DNA of 64,000 nucleotides. Origin: Anthoceros angustus (Eukaryota > Streptophyta > Anthocerotopsida > Anthocerotales > Anthocerotaceae). The stretch covers positions 62,001 to 126,000 of the forward strand of contig VJWM01000116.1 of NCBI GenBank assembly GCA_010909165.1, given 5' to 3'. Below the pieces are notes generated by a model. It worked only from the letters and a program-made list of their open reading frames with translations, was not told the origin of the DNA and did no database searches. Position numbers and translations under genes: made by a program. Positions 32,207 to 43,941 of this stretch are shown here, piece after piece (the stretch's first letter is position 1; each line of letters begins with the position of its first letter).

Positions 32207-33690
32207 TATCACCCCATATTATAAATGGGGTGTAAGCACTTCATAGAAGATATGGGTAAGATATATATATATTTGTCCGGTAAGCAAATATTGATGAAAG
32301 ACATGATTAAGACATAGTATTTTGAGTAATTAATACACGGAACTGTTAGGCAGAAGCATGAGCTTAGGCATGAGGAAGTATCTTTCCCAACCAAGTGGGG
32401 ATGCATTGAGAGAAGTGCATTCCAAGGATATTAAGCATGTGATAAGGAATGAAAGGTCCTGGTTGTAAGTGCCCCTTGGCACTTCGAAATTGTATCTGGG
32501 AGTTTTGAGCCTTTTGGAGTATAAGAAGGACAGTTAGACTGAATTTTATGAGGGCAAGTTTGGGGAAAAGCTACCTTCCCCTTCCAAGTACTGCGTGCTG
32601 CAATGTTTTTTCCTGCTTTGCTGTTCTAATGGTTTCAAGTAGTGATTTTGGAGCATCTCATGCTTCACCCCTCACCCTTTTTGCGGAAGGTTTGCTAGGT
32701 TGGATTTTTTGCTGTAGCAGGCTTGCATGCTATGTGTGTATCCAGCACAACAGCCGGCATGGCTCACTGACATGCTTCCGCTAGTGGCCCACTGTGTATT
32801 GTTTGGCTGATCTTGTCTCTATTCCCTCTTTATACAATGGGCTACCTTGTTGATCCTCTTTTGTGATGTCTTGGTGTGGAGTAAAGACTGTAGGATTGCT
32901 GTTGTATGTGCCTCTGCCTCGTGACCGCCCAAGGCCCGTGCTCCATGCTCCGCGTGCTTTGTGCTCTTCGCTCCGTGACCAAGATAAATATATCACCCCA
33001 TATTATATATGGGGTGTAAGCACTTCATAGAAGATATGAGTAAGATATATATATATTTGTCCGTAAGCAAATGTTGATGAAAGACATGATTAAGACATAG
33101 TATTTTGAGTAATTAATACATGGAACTATTAGGCGTAAGCATGAGCTTAGGCATGAGGAAGTATCTTTCCCAACCAAGTAGGGATGCATTGAGAGAAGTG
33201 CATTCCAAGGATATTAAGCATGTGACAAGGAATGAAAGGTCCTAGTTGTAAGTGCCTTGGCACTGGAACTCAGATCCGGAGTTTTGAGGCTTTTGGAGTA
33301 TAAGAAGGACAGTTAGACTAAATTTTATGAGGGGCGAACAATACTGGAGCAAGTTTGGGGAAAAGCTACCTTCCCCTTCCAAGTACTGCATGCTACAATG
33401 TTTTTTCCTGCTTTGCTGTTCTGATGGTTTCAAGTAGTGATTTTGGAGCATCTCATGCCTCAGCCCTCACTCTTTTTGCAGAAGGGTTGCTAGTTTGGAT
33501 TTGTTGCTGTAGCATACTTGCATGCTATGTGTGTATCCAAAGACACCAGGCATGGCTCACGACATGCTTCCGCTAGTGGCCCACTATGTATTATTTATTG
33601 ATCTTGTCTCTACTCCCTCTCTATACAACGGGCTACCTTGCATCCTCTTTGTGATGTCTTGGTGTGGAGTAAAGATTGTAGGATTCTGAG
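32207..33690. repeat. two tandem units of about 784 bp, copy A
   Basis: Units start at TATCACCCCATATTATA at 32,207 and 32,991. Each begins with an inverted repeat (CACCCCAT...ATGGGGTG at 32,210-32,232 and 32,994-33,016), then GTAAGCACTTCATAGAAGAT, and unit 1 ends in a short GTGCTC-like stretch (32,937-32,981). Unit 2 is truncated at its right side, where unique sequence (GAGTTATCAAACATTAGG) begins at about 33,688. Confidence 0.8.
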
Positions 33691-34369
33691 TTATCAAACA
33701 TTAGGATGCCTCGAACTCCCAAGCCAATCACCAAGCGAGGACAAACACTTGCTAGAACTCACTATCCTTCTTGTTCTTTCTATCTCAAAACATGATGATG
33801 GAAGTCGCCAGCAGGATGCTAATTTTCTTTCTAGTCTAACTGCACAAGGCACCGGGTCACTAGTCGCCCTTGCCTTTGCTGCTGAATAATGCGTTGTTCT
33901 CGCCTCGAGTGCGTGAATAGAAAAGCGAATACTCATATGATTGCCATTTTCCACACACAACAAAATTCATTTTCAAATATTCATTTTGTCATCCCACCCA
34001 CAATAACCGCCCTTCCGCCTATTTCACATGAGCCTTGACGGAAATCCGTCCTTAGTGGACTTAAAAGAATTCTTCTTCTTCTTGAAGCCTTGGCAGTAGC
34101 GTGTCTCCCCAGAAGTTCATAATTTGGAACTTTTCCAAAATACGGAGTTTGATTAAGGAGGAATTGGAGCGTTATTTGTGATATCAAAAGCGCATGGGGA
34201 CATCTAGCCTTCATATGTCGCCATTGTGCGACACATGCTAGCGGGTCAGAGCCACGGGTCATTGGGATGGACATTTAATGCTCATGCTCGGGAAGTTGGT
34301 GTGTGCACAGATTTCCACACCCACACCTCGTTGTTGCTCCACTTCATCTCGTTCTGGCGAGAGCTGGAA
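33690..34369. other. spacer upstream of the F-box gene, copy A
   Basis: No gene seen. At 34,037-34,083 it carries the dispersed repeat block GACGGAAATCCGTCCTTAGT with a TTCTTCTTCTT tail also found at 6862 and 50,356. The F-box promoter should lie in the remainder. Confidence 0.4.
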
Positions 34370-35645
34370 ATGGAGCGTGTAATGCTCCTGTATGCGGTGA
34401 AGGGGAGCAACGATGGCCTCACCGGCAGCAGCGCTGCGAGCTCAAATGAGTGCCGCATGGATGCGGCACTTTGGGAGGGCCTGCCCGAAGACATCCGTGA
34501 GAGAGTGCTGATGAGGGTTCCGGCGTCAGCTCAATTCCGATTCCGGACGGTGTGCAAGGCCTGGCGAGCCGTGCTCTCGGCTCCGCAGTTTCTCTCTCGG
34601 CAGATGGCCAACTTCCCCGGGACAGTGCGGCTCTCACGCCTGCCATCTGCGCCTTCACGATTCTGGATTGCCGCGGCATGGGGAAGGGCGGTGCAGCGCG
34701 GCATGGTCCTCGCTGGTGTCCTCGCTCTTCTTCAAACCGGATCTTGGGGTGCTGCCGGCCAAATTCCATCGCCTGTACGTCCTGCATTGGTGCTCGGATT
34801 GTGACAAGATTGTGTCCAACCACGGCCTGCTCTGCTTCTGCCTAGGAGGGAGGAGCAGGTTCGAGCTCTGCGTCCTCAACCCCATGACCGGGAGGTGGAA
34901 GGAGCTGCCAGGGTTGAGCGTTCCGCAGCAGAGTTTCTGGAAAATGCAGGTGGAGGTGCTGGACAATGCGGGCTTCCATGTGGTTGTCATCTTGTGCAGC
35001 CAGTGTCGGAGCCTGTGGACAGTCTGCGTTTTCTCTTCTCACACGGGGATGTGGAGGATTACCCGAGGACAGAACGCTCCCGGAGTACTCTTCAGCAAGT
35101 GGACAAACAGCGCGCTGGTTCTGGCCGACGGCAGGCTGTACGGATGGGATTCCAGCGGCCTGCACATGACCATTCATAGCGTAGCCAGTGCCGCGCTCCT
35201 GGTCCACTGCAACAGGTCGCTTCCCGTTGCCGGGGAGCGCAACGGCTGCTGCGACCACCACGTTGTGCAGCATCGAGGGTTGGTTTACTTTGTCACAAGT
35301 GGAGACAACTTCTGTTACCGCATCTTCAAGCTGGAAGAGCGGGGCTGGATGTGGAAGCCAATCGCGGAGTTACCAGACAAGATGCACCGCAGAATGCTGC
35401 GAGATTTCTGTGTCTCTTTGTTGAAACCACGGCATTGCACCGTCGTCGGTGACTTTCTCTGTGTTGTAATGGGGGTAAAAGAAGGCATAGGGGACCCTCC
35501 TAGAAGCAGAAGTCGCATGCTTGCCTATCACATCGTGGAGCAGTCGTGGCATTTGTTCCTCAATGACCAGCTGCAGGACGAACATCCTTTACACAACTTT
35601 ATTACGCTCCGGTTCTTCAAACCTAGATTTGATCTGCTCCCTTGA
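34370..35645 (+). pseudogene. F-box gene, copy A (frame-interrupted)
   Basis: From the ATG at 34,370 (a second in-frame ATG is at 34,457) the frame encodes an F-box: LWEGLPEDIRERVLMRVPAS, then FRFRTVCKAWRAVL. Around 34,615-34,720 the frame is lost and the remaining coding sequence continues in another frame (FKPDLGVLPAKFHRLYVLHW, ELCVLNPMTGRWKELPGL) to the TGA at 35,645, ending RFFKPRFDLLP. The C-terminal half looks like the kelch/beta-propeller-type domain of plant F-box proteins, which pick substrates for SCF ubiquitin ligases. Copy B differs here by short indels (for example GGGAC versus GAC after CTTCCCC), so a consensus error rather than true decay is quite possible. The gene ends exactly where the inverted GPAT9-flank duplication begins. 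Confidence 0.65.
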
Positions 35646-36101
35646 TGTACTCACTGGTCTCACCAACTTGGGGGACGTCTCTGCAAAGACTATGTTCTGC
35701 ACCAAACACTCTCCCTCCTTTCTGCTTGGATGTTCGTCTTGGTGCTAGAATCTGGCCACTTCTTAGCACCATGACCGACACCCAATCTGGAAGGAGGCAG
35801 AGTCCAGCGCAACAATGTGCAAAGGTATTCTAATCCATGATGCACTCCTTATCCGACCAGGAAATGAATCTACATCCAAGCAACGAAGCTAGCAAGCATG
35901 TCGACACGTCCTAAGCACCTACACGTCCTATGCACCTACACTGGAGCAGTGTGACACCCGTCCACTGTACACTGGAGGAGTATGCTAAACGTAGGTGACG
36001 TGAGAAAACAGAAAGCCGCTGAAAAGGAAACCCATAGAAACTAACCGGCGTTAGTGTATTAATCCAGGCACCACAGCTTGTTCGATGAACTTTCATCGTA
36101 C
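35646..36101 (-). repeat. inverted diverged copy of the GPAT9 3' flank, copy A
   Basis: 35,646-35,810 is the reverse complement, with substitutions, of 23,670-23,825 (shared ACGAACATCCAAGCAG and CATCAAGGGA). It continues into the inverted GPAT9 pseudogene. No gene of its own. Confidence 0.75.
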
Positions 36102-37783
36102 AATGCTGGTTCCGCAAAAGACAATAATTCAAATATCTGGATCTTGTTTCATCAGCAGCTGGTCACCAGCAAAAGCTTGGGAGTGCAAATTTGTTGCTGT
36201 TACAGGCTTGCAAAGAACACCATGTCAAGGACTTGTCATGTCTGCTAAACGTCTGGCCACTGCGTCAGTTTCTGCTGACTGAAAAGCCAGTTTTCACATC
36301 AGTTAGCAGACACATCCCTAACAGGAGATGCCAACCAGACAACTCGTACTTCTTCTGTGAGTTTGGACTTGGCCGGTAGTATTTCAAGTGAACATCCTAA
36401 GGAACCTTTTCAGCTCTCTCAGGTATCAGATCACGCACTCTGTTTGAAGAGACCTTGTTAGGATCGACAAGAAATGCACCTAGGCAGCAGCAAGTACCTT
36501 TCTGCAAAATCAATAGCTGATTCTCCAGGTCGCAAAGTTTGAGGTTTAAGGTACCACACATCACAAACTACAGCCCATGATATCATCAACCTGAGTAGGT
36601 CCATAGTGAAAGATTGTCTGCAAGACCGGCCAACAGAAATTCATTAGACATTGAACAAGTGCTTCCCACTCGTTGTGCAAGGATATCCTGGCCTTATGAC
36701 TTCTTGCTGATCCAAAATGCATCCACAAAGATCTTGTTGTACTTGATTGCTGTGGGGCATAGTGTACAGTTGAGCTCAAATGCACCCTGATTCACAAGTC
36801 CCTGTCAGTCTGCTGCAATGCATGAACAGAACCTCATGCCAGAAAACTCTCATCAGGGGAATAGCTGGTCAATACCCAACAACAAGTCATCCTTATCAAG
36901 TATATACATGCCTGTGCCCTACCTTTCGACCATCACTGTGTAGTCGTGGTTGAAACAGGTGCACTTCCGGGAGATGAGCAAAAGGATTGCTTTCAGGATC
37001 TTCCACATGCATCCTCAGTCTGGAAAATGAATGACCACTATCAGAACAAAAGGACAAAGTCCTGCATATGCATTGGCAAACAACCGGTACTTTGATTATG
37101 TTCGGTTGAACGATATGCAACCTGAGCTTTCAAGAACTATGGTTTGGAGCAGACCTGCCGTGATAAAGAAGAATATACATGATGCTTTTGCATAATGACT
37201 GCAAATGCAGTAATCTCTCCAGGACATTGAAGCCAATTATGGATGTGTGGTTTGTCACAAACCCCTGCCTTCACGGAATATTTATTTGAAAGTGTCACAC
37301 TAAAATGACTTCACGGAGTTGCACAGAACGCTAACAATACCAGTGTCCTTAATCATAGTCCAGGCGGCTTGCAGGCTTGCAAGCTTTTCTTGAGTTCCAT
37401 AAGAACTTAAAATTCTCATGGAACTCATCAAAAGCCTGCACCTATCAAACTGATATCCACTTCTACCGCAGACTGTTGATGACCCTCCAGAGTGAAATGT
37501 ACAACCATGAAAAGCATAAGGAGGATTATCCAGCCAACTACAAGCAGACACAGTCTGGAGACTGACTGGTATCAGTAGCAGCCATCAAGTCCCATCTCAA
37601 AACTTCAAATGGAAGCCTGGCAGGCACACAGACAGGCTCAGCTGGTTGGACAAGTACCTTACTGGAAAAGGAACCCCAGATCTCAAAACCACTCCCAGAC
37701 ACCACAGAGGGAACAGGTGTGCAATCCAATTCCATGGATCTCGTGGATTCGGCTTGAAACATCTCGTAAATAAATCCAGCCAG
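36102..37783 (-). pseudogene. inverted, diverged GPAT9 pseudogene, copy A
   Basis: On the minus strand GPAT9 exons 4-13 can be followed from about 37,770 (TTTACGAGATGTTTCAAGCC) to about 36,240. It differs from the intact gene by many substitutions, not just indels: the VPWDGYLKY segment reads VP-stop because TGG became TAG at about 36,396, and residues around DLIAKRAG are altered. It is therefore a genuine old pseudogene. It meets the truncated direct GPAT9 of copy B head to head at 37,783/37,784. Confidence 0.85.
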
Positions 37784-39677
37784 AGATGTAGGCCTCTCTG
37801 CATGATGCCTTGCCACTTCTGCGGACCGTCGCTGTGCGAGACGAGATGTGCTAACTTGGCTCGCAAATTTCTGGCAGGATTCGTTTACGAGATGTTTCAA
37901 GTCGAATCCACCAGAACCATGGAATTGGAACGCATACTTGTTCCCTCTGTGGTGTCTGGGAGTGGTCGTGAGATATGGAGTTCTTTTCCCAGTAAGGTAC
38001 TTGTCCAACCTGTCGGTTTACCTGCCAGGCATCCATTTGAAGCGTTGAGATGGGACTCGATGGCTGCTACTGATACCAGTCAGTCTCCAGACTGTGTCTA
38101 CTTGCAGTTGGCTGGGTAATCTTCCTTGTACTCTTCATGGGTGTACATTTCTCTCTGAAAGGTCATGACAGGCTGCGGAAGAAGTTGGAGGTCAGTATGA
38201 TGGCGGATCTTGCAGGCTTTTATTGAGTTTCGTGAGGATGCGTGATTGAAGCTAGCCTGATCGGGTTCTTATCTGAACGCTGCTTTTGTCCAAGGGCATA
38301 CAGAGAGGTTTAGTGGAGTTCATCTGCAGTGTTTTCGTTGCTTCATGGACTGGGGTGATCAGATATCATGGGCCACGACCAAGCCGGCGAGCGAAGCAGG
38401 TGCAAATATTTGTTGTGGAGATAGTGTGATCAAGGGCACTAGTGTCGTTACCGTAAACTCGGTCTTACTCTGACAGCTTTCAAATAAATATTGCGTGAAG
38501 GCAGGTGTTTGTGGCAAACCACACGTCCATGATTGACTTCATAGTCCTGGAGCAGATTACTGCATTTGCAGTTATCATGCAAAAGCATCCTGGCTGGTTG
38601 GTAAGCAGCTGGTTGTTCAAAAGTTAACTGCTCTTGACAGGGTGGGATTGGTTCACATGTACATTCTTGATGATCCTGCAGGTCTGCTGCAAACCACGGT
38701 GCTCAGCTTAGGTTGCATATGGTTCAACCGGACAGAGTCAAAGGATCGATTGGTAGTCACTCGGAAGTAAGTCTATGACATTGTGGGATCTGTTTCCTTT
38801 GCATATGCAGGAGGTTTGCTTTTTGTCCTGATGGTGGTCTCTCATTCTTGCAGACTGAGGGCGCACGTAGAAGACCCTGAAAGCAATCCTCTGCTCATCT
38901 TTCCGGAAGGGACCTGTGTCAACAACGAGTACACAGTGATGTTCAAAAGGTAGGGTACAGGCATGTACTCAATAAGCATGACTTGTTGTATGGTCATGAC
39001 CAGCCATTCCCCTGTTCATGAGGTTCTATTGATGATTTGCAGCAGACTGACGCGTCCTTGTGAATCAGGGTGCATTTGAGCTCGACTGTACGGTGTGCCC
39101 CATAGCAATCAAGTACAACAAGATCTTTGTGGATGCGTTTTGGAACAGCAAGAAGTAGGGAATAGAGCCAGGATTTCCCTGCATGCCTAGTGGAAGCAGT
39201 TGAATTCTGTTCAATGTGTAACAAACTCTCTTTGCCCGGTTTGCAGACAATCTTTCACTATGCATCTACTACGGTTGATGACATCATGGGCTGTAGTTTG
39301 TGATGTGTGGTACCTTGAACCTCAAACTTTGCGACCCGGAGAATCAGCTATTGATTTTGCAGAAAGGTAGGGCATCTGGTTTACTTGCTGCTGCCTCGGT
39401 GCATTTTTTCTTGATCCTCACAAAGTCTCTTCCGTACAGAGTGCGTGATCTGATAGCTAAGAGAGCTGGAGTGAAAAGGTTCCTTGGGATGGCTACTTGA
39501 AATACTACCGGCCAAGTCCCAAACTCACAGAAAAGAAGTACGAGTTGTCTGGTTTGCATCCCTTGTTTATGATGACACGTCTGCTTTTCACGTGAAAACT
39601 AACTTCTGTCCGCGAAAACCCTTTGCAGGCAGCAGAAGTTCTCTGAGGCAGTTCTCAGACGTTTAGCCGACAAATGA
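37784..39677 (+). pseudogene. 5'-truncated GPAT9, copy B
   Basis: Starts in intron 3 of the gene, so exons 1-3 and the promoter are absent. Compared with the intact copy it has several short deletions: a G in GATGTGGCTAAC (intronic), a G in GGCTGGGTTGG (exon 7), GAA in the VLESLGC segment (exon 8), an A in TTCAAAAAGG (exon 9) and an A in GTGAAAAAGG (exon 12). The HX4D and FPEGTC motifs are still readable. Without promoter and start it cannot make a normal GPAT9. Confidence 0.9.
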
Positions 39678-40517
39678 CAAATCCTAGACATGGTGGTTTT
39701 GCAAGCCTTTACCAGCTACAATTTTGCACTCCCAAGCTTTCGCAGCTGACCACGCTGCTGATAAAGCGAGATCTTCACTGCTGATTTCAGACTGTTGATT
39801 TATCTCCTTTTCTGCGAGAATCAACATTGTGAGATAAGAGTTCAAGAAAAGGTTTGGTGCCTGGTTGATCACTGACTCCGGTTTGTTGCCACTGGTTTTC
39901 CTTGTCGGCGGCGTCCTCTGTCCGCACGGCACCTGCATTCCTTACGTTTAGCACACGGCATCAGTATACAGACGTGCGTTGACACGATTGCTCGGTGATG
40001 ACACGCTTGCTCGGTGAAGGCGCAAAACAGATTATGGATATGTCGTAGGTTGAGTACAGAATGGATTGGTATGTTTCTTACAGTGGCCTTTGGTGCCTTC
40101 CAATTGGTTGTCGATCATGGTGCCGAGGTGGCCAGGTCCTAGCGCCACCACGAACATCCAAGCAGGGAGGAGGGAGAGTGCAAAACATACTCATTGCGGA
40201 GATTTCTCCCAAGTCGGCAAGACCAGTGAGCTCATCAAGGGACCATATCAATTTTAGGGTTAAAGAACCAGAGGACGCTAAAATTTGGGTAGAGGATGCT
40301 CGATGCCGTAGAATCAACGCTCTGTCCATGAAGAAGCCCGTGACAGAAATTTGGCTACATGAAAATTAATCCCCTACATCCCAGATCCATCAATAAATGA
40401 ATGTCTTGTGCTGGCGCTACTGGTGTACTGAGCAGGAGGAGATGACCATCTTCAACATACATGCCGCTGTATTAATAAAAATAATTTAATTCAAATGCCT
40501 ACCTCCTGTCATTGAAG
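39678..40517 (+). other. GPAT9 3' flank with unassigned conserved ORF, copy B
   Basis: Counterpart of 23,252-24,092, with the same plus-strand frame ending at 40,369 and no visible change in it. No family recognised. Confidence 0.35.
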
Positions 40518-41705
40518 TCAAGCCGTCACCACCTCATCCACAAGCTCAGGTTCTTCCAGCTCTGGTGGTGTCTCGTCCATGTCCAGTTGGCCACCTACTT
40601 CTACTTCTACCTCCTCCTCTTCCTCATCTTCATCATCGTCTTCAGAGGTATCATCACCGTTCTTTTACGTTTCTTCCTACCTCGACGCTCCTCCCAGGAG
40701 TTTTGAGAGGAACCTCGAATCCCGTTTGTCTCCAGCTTCACAAAACCTCGTGAATTCTTGAACAGGTACGGGGTCTGGAAGGCGAATATTGACAGGTTGG
40801 TGCACTCAAATGACATGTCCGTGAACCTGGAGGCATGTCAGAACAGGACAGAAAACGTCAGCCTGGACTACATCCGATAACTCAATTCACAGGAAGCACT
40901 CAGCGGGCAAGGACCTGAAGGTGTTCAGGCACTCTGTTTCTTGCAGCACACGGCAGGAGCAACGGTATCCCTCCTTGTCCGGCTTTGCTGATGCATCTGG
41001 TTGTGCCTTCGTGAACTGACTCTCCAGTATGTACTGAACATCATGTCATTGGTGAGGTACATGGCCACATGATAGCTTTAGCGGGTGTATGAGCACACAC
41101 GTACTTACCACAAAGTAATGATTCCTCGCAGCAGGGCAGTGGATAGCCCAAATCTCGTCTTTCCCTGGATATATAAAATAACCATGGCCTATCTTGAAGC
41201 AGGAATTGACCCTGAGCACAGTGTAGTTCAATGAGACGGAGGGAACATCATGGTACCGCAGACACTGGCTACACGGCAGTTACCCTTTAGACGTGGAGCA
41301 GCAGTTTCCAAAATCGCCCTTCTCAAACAGTACAAGACCCACAACCCCAAAGCAGATTGGAGGAAAGAGCTGCCATAAACCTGTGGGAAAAGGCTACCCA
41401 GCAGTCTTGTCTTTCTACTTCCGTGTGGCAGTCGTACAGCCCAGTACCTCTATTTGGACTCCACTGATCAGCCTCTCGTCTCATGTACGCAGGTGCCAAC
41501 TCAAAAACGTCTGAAGCATCCAAGGGCACCTGCAGCGAGCATCAGAGAGTACTGGGAAGCTACTCCATTCTGATTCATACAAGTTTCTGTGAATGGAACT
41601 CACACAACGATTTCCAGCTGTCTTCTCCTTGGGAGAACCGACCACCAGTTCTTGACACTTTCCGCGTACCAGTTTGGTCTCTTGCGTGAGTTGTACAATG
41701 CCCAG
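40518..41705 (-). CDS. unidentified gene, copy B
   Basis: Counterpart of the copy A gene at 24,093. The acidic C-terminal exon is disrupted: one T is missing in the run at about 40,665, so the frame leaves the Asp/Glu tract (it reads RKKRKRTVMIPLK instead). Other exons are recognisable (FKIGHGYFIYPGKDEIWAIH), and several further indels lie at 41,500-41,660. Confidence 0.35.
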
Positions 41706-41829
41706 AGCTACAAGATCCAAGACACCGTGGATTGCTGATATGCCATGCGAACAATGCGCACTGCTGACATCCGGTGAAACCAGAATACTTCTGCTCTGCA
41801 ACAAGTGGGTCAAGGGCTTCTACCTCTTT

Positions 41830-43941
41830 CATTACAGTTGATTCTTCCTCACTAATTGCCTTTGGTAAACTGGCAGATGGGGACTGAGGAACCAATGCTT
41901 CATCAACCAGGAGTGCAGGAGGTAGGCAATCACAGGAACCTGCTCAGAACAAAGCCACTGACCCAGTCAGTGCTGACCCCTAGAGCCAAAGTCATATTGT
42001 GCTACATTTTAGAGCACCAGCCTACCGGAGAATGAGTTTCCAAGCAAACTCCATCGAATCCTGTGCGACTCCTTAATTGTAGTTCCTTTCCTTCCTCTCC
42101 TGCCAACACTGTCCATGAGGACCACAACCATGCCAGCATCATGAACAACAAAAGAACTTAACTGCGTCCATTTTGCTTGAGAAGGGTGTGAGACGATTAA
42201 ATTCATCACAGATGTCCAGCATTTCCAAATGCAGAGGGACAGACTGGTTTCTCACCCCTGCTATAGCTGACTTGTACTTGATGTTGGTGTACCCAGCTGG
42301 ATAACCCATAAGCTTCTCCAGCTCGGTTGTTGTGATGTAACGCAATGTCTTGGTCTCATTGTCGATTGCTCGCAGCTGCGCTTTCGTTCCTGCAGTATAG
42401 TTTGCAGCCAAGATACACTGGACGTGCCAAAGGTAAAACATTAATCCTCTGGTAAAGTTCCCCGTCAGGTTTGGACAAATCAAACATGCCTGCCTAGAAT
42501 ACACCAATGGCCAAGCTAAGCTAAAACACAAGATTACCCTGCTTTTAATTCAAGAGCGGTGGCTTTCTCTAGGATACTTTGCAATGATGTAGAATAGTGA
42601 TTTCTCAGATTTGGCATCCGATAAGGGTGCCCAAAATTTGTCCAATAGAGACGCCTCCGTTTGTTGGGAGTAAGTTCTTGGGAATCAATCTCTATAGGGA
42701 GACAATTTAAGCAATTCGAAATCTCATCCCTATCAACCCAAAACATTGAAGCAACATTTTCGGCAAGAAACCTGTCAAGACCATAACAGTCATAAGTACA
42801 GACAATAATACAGGTCTTGAACTCTACCTTCTCAAATATCTACTTAAGGCAATCACAACGGTGAGTACTACGAGGGGCAAACCCATGAACAAAGCATGTC
42901 TTGTGTTTAAAAACAGAGACCATAGATGTAAGATTCAACATGAGGGCATACATAAAAAGATGGAGTACCATCTTGGTGAGAAAAGCTCAATGATTCGGAG
43001 CATCTCAAAAAATAGTCGACTTCTGGTGCCATGTAGCCTAGGGAGATGCAACAAATGTAGAGCGACAAAATGAGCAATCGTTCAGCACGAATGCTTCCCC
43101 CCAAATCCAAAAACACTTGGGACGATGCAAGACGGTGAGCGTTTGTCAGAAGAGCCCAGCATCTGACTTTTGCTCCAATGCTTCTCTAGAAGGGGATTTC
43201 AAATACTACTGACCCAATCTTTTTTCCCATTGCGCTGAGGTCTTGACATGGAAAGCCACCCACAATCAAATCCACTTTCTCCGTGATAGCATCTTTCGTT
43301 ATTTCAGTTACATCTCCTATATGCTGGACGCTGGGATACCTTGCCTTCAAGAGTTGAACAGCATAGTGATTCTGGAATGATCAAACCAAAGTCCATGTGA
43401 TCATGGTTGAAGCAAGGCATCACCTGAGCTCAACTTCTGCGGTTATGTTTTCCGACACACACACAGAGACACACAAGACTCAAAGGGGATGCCGTGCTCG
43501 GCCTCCAGTCTTGCCCTCCTTGTTCCTACAATGCCCTGTTGCAGTACCTAGCAGCAAAGCACAGTAGTTGCATTAAACTGGATTCTTGCATGCTAGAGCA
43601 GCGTACTCACGATTTCAGCGCTATATCCCTTGTACGGGATCCCAAGATGGCTGAGAGCAGCCCACACCCCACCAATGCCGTCAAAGAGGCTAAGGACTAC
43701 CAGTGGGGACCCTGCCATAGCCCTGGGTCAAGCTTCAAAGACTTCAGCCAACTCTCAGCACTGCTGGGGTCCTCAGCTGCGCTGGTGAGCCGCAGCACCT
43801 GCATAGCCGCCCACCAGGCTCAATACACCCTTCTCGTGCCCCTCCTGCCCCATGCAAACCTCCAGCTCCATACCTCCTTGTGCAAAGAACTGCCGCAGCT
43901 CCCTCCATGCCACATTCCAGGCGAGCTAGCGCTTCCAGCAT
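41830..43941 (-). pseudogene. DNMT3-type methyltransferase, copy B (frameshifted)
   Basis: Same motif series as copy A. It is open where A is broken (GGG at about 42,698 keeps NCLPIEID) but has its own lesions: four instead of five G at about 43,707, which stops the frame just before motif I, and an extra T at about 43,220-43,225 within the exon carrying the PCQ motif. Another base is changed at about 42,366 (ATTGCTCGCAGC versus ATTACTGCTGCAGC in A). Confidence 0.65.

Larger units (their letters stand above)
21346..37783. repeat. tandem segmental repeat, copy A (16.4 kb)
   Basis: Starts at AGATGTAGGCCTCTCTGC at the end of GPAT9 exon 3; the same sequence restarts at 37,784. Contents: GPAT9 exons 4-13, unidentified gene (-), DNMT3-type gene (-), DUF3110 gene (+), GTGCTC array and associated repeats, F-box gene (+), inverted GPAT9 pseudogene (-). 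Confidence 0.95.

Noticed and set aside
32210-32232. Rho-independent-terminator-like hairpin
   Set aside because: The sequence is eukaryotic; the hairpin is not followed by a T run and does not sit at a gene end.
31875-32246. Long open frames through the GTGCTC arrays giving RAPCSVLVL-like peptides
   Set aside because: All frames are open because the repeat lacks A and therefore stop codons; the peptides are pure repeat with no start context and change completely between copies.
32207-33690. Helitron 3' end (hairpin plus CTRR)
   Set aside because: A hairpin is present but no CTRR end at the right distance, no TC start and no Rep/helicase coding sequence.
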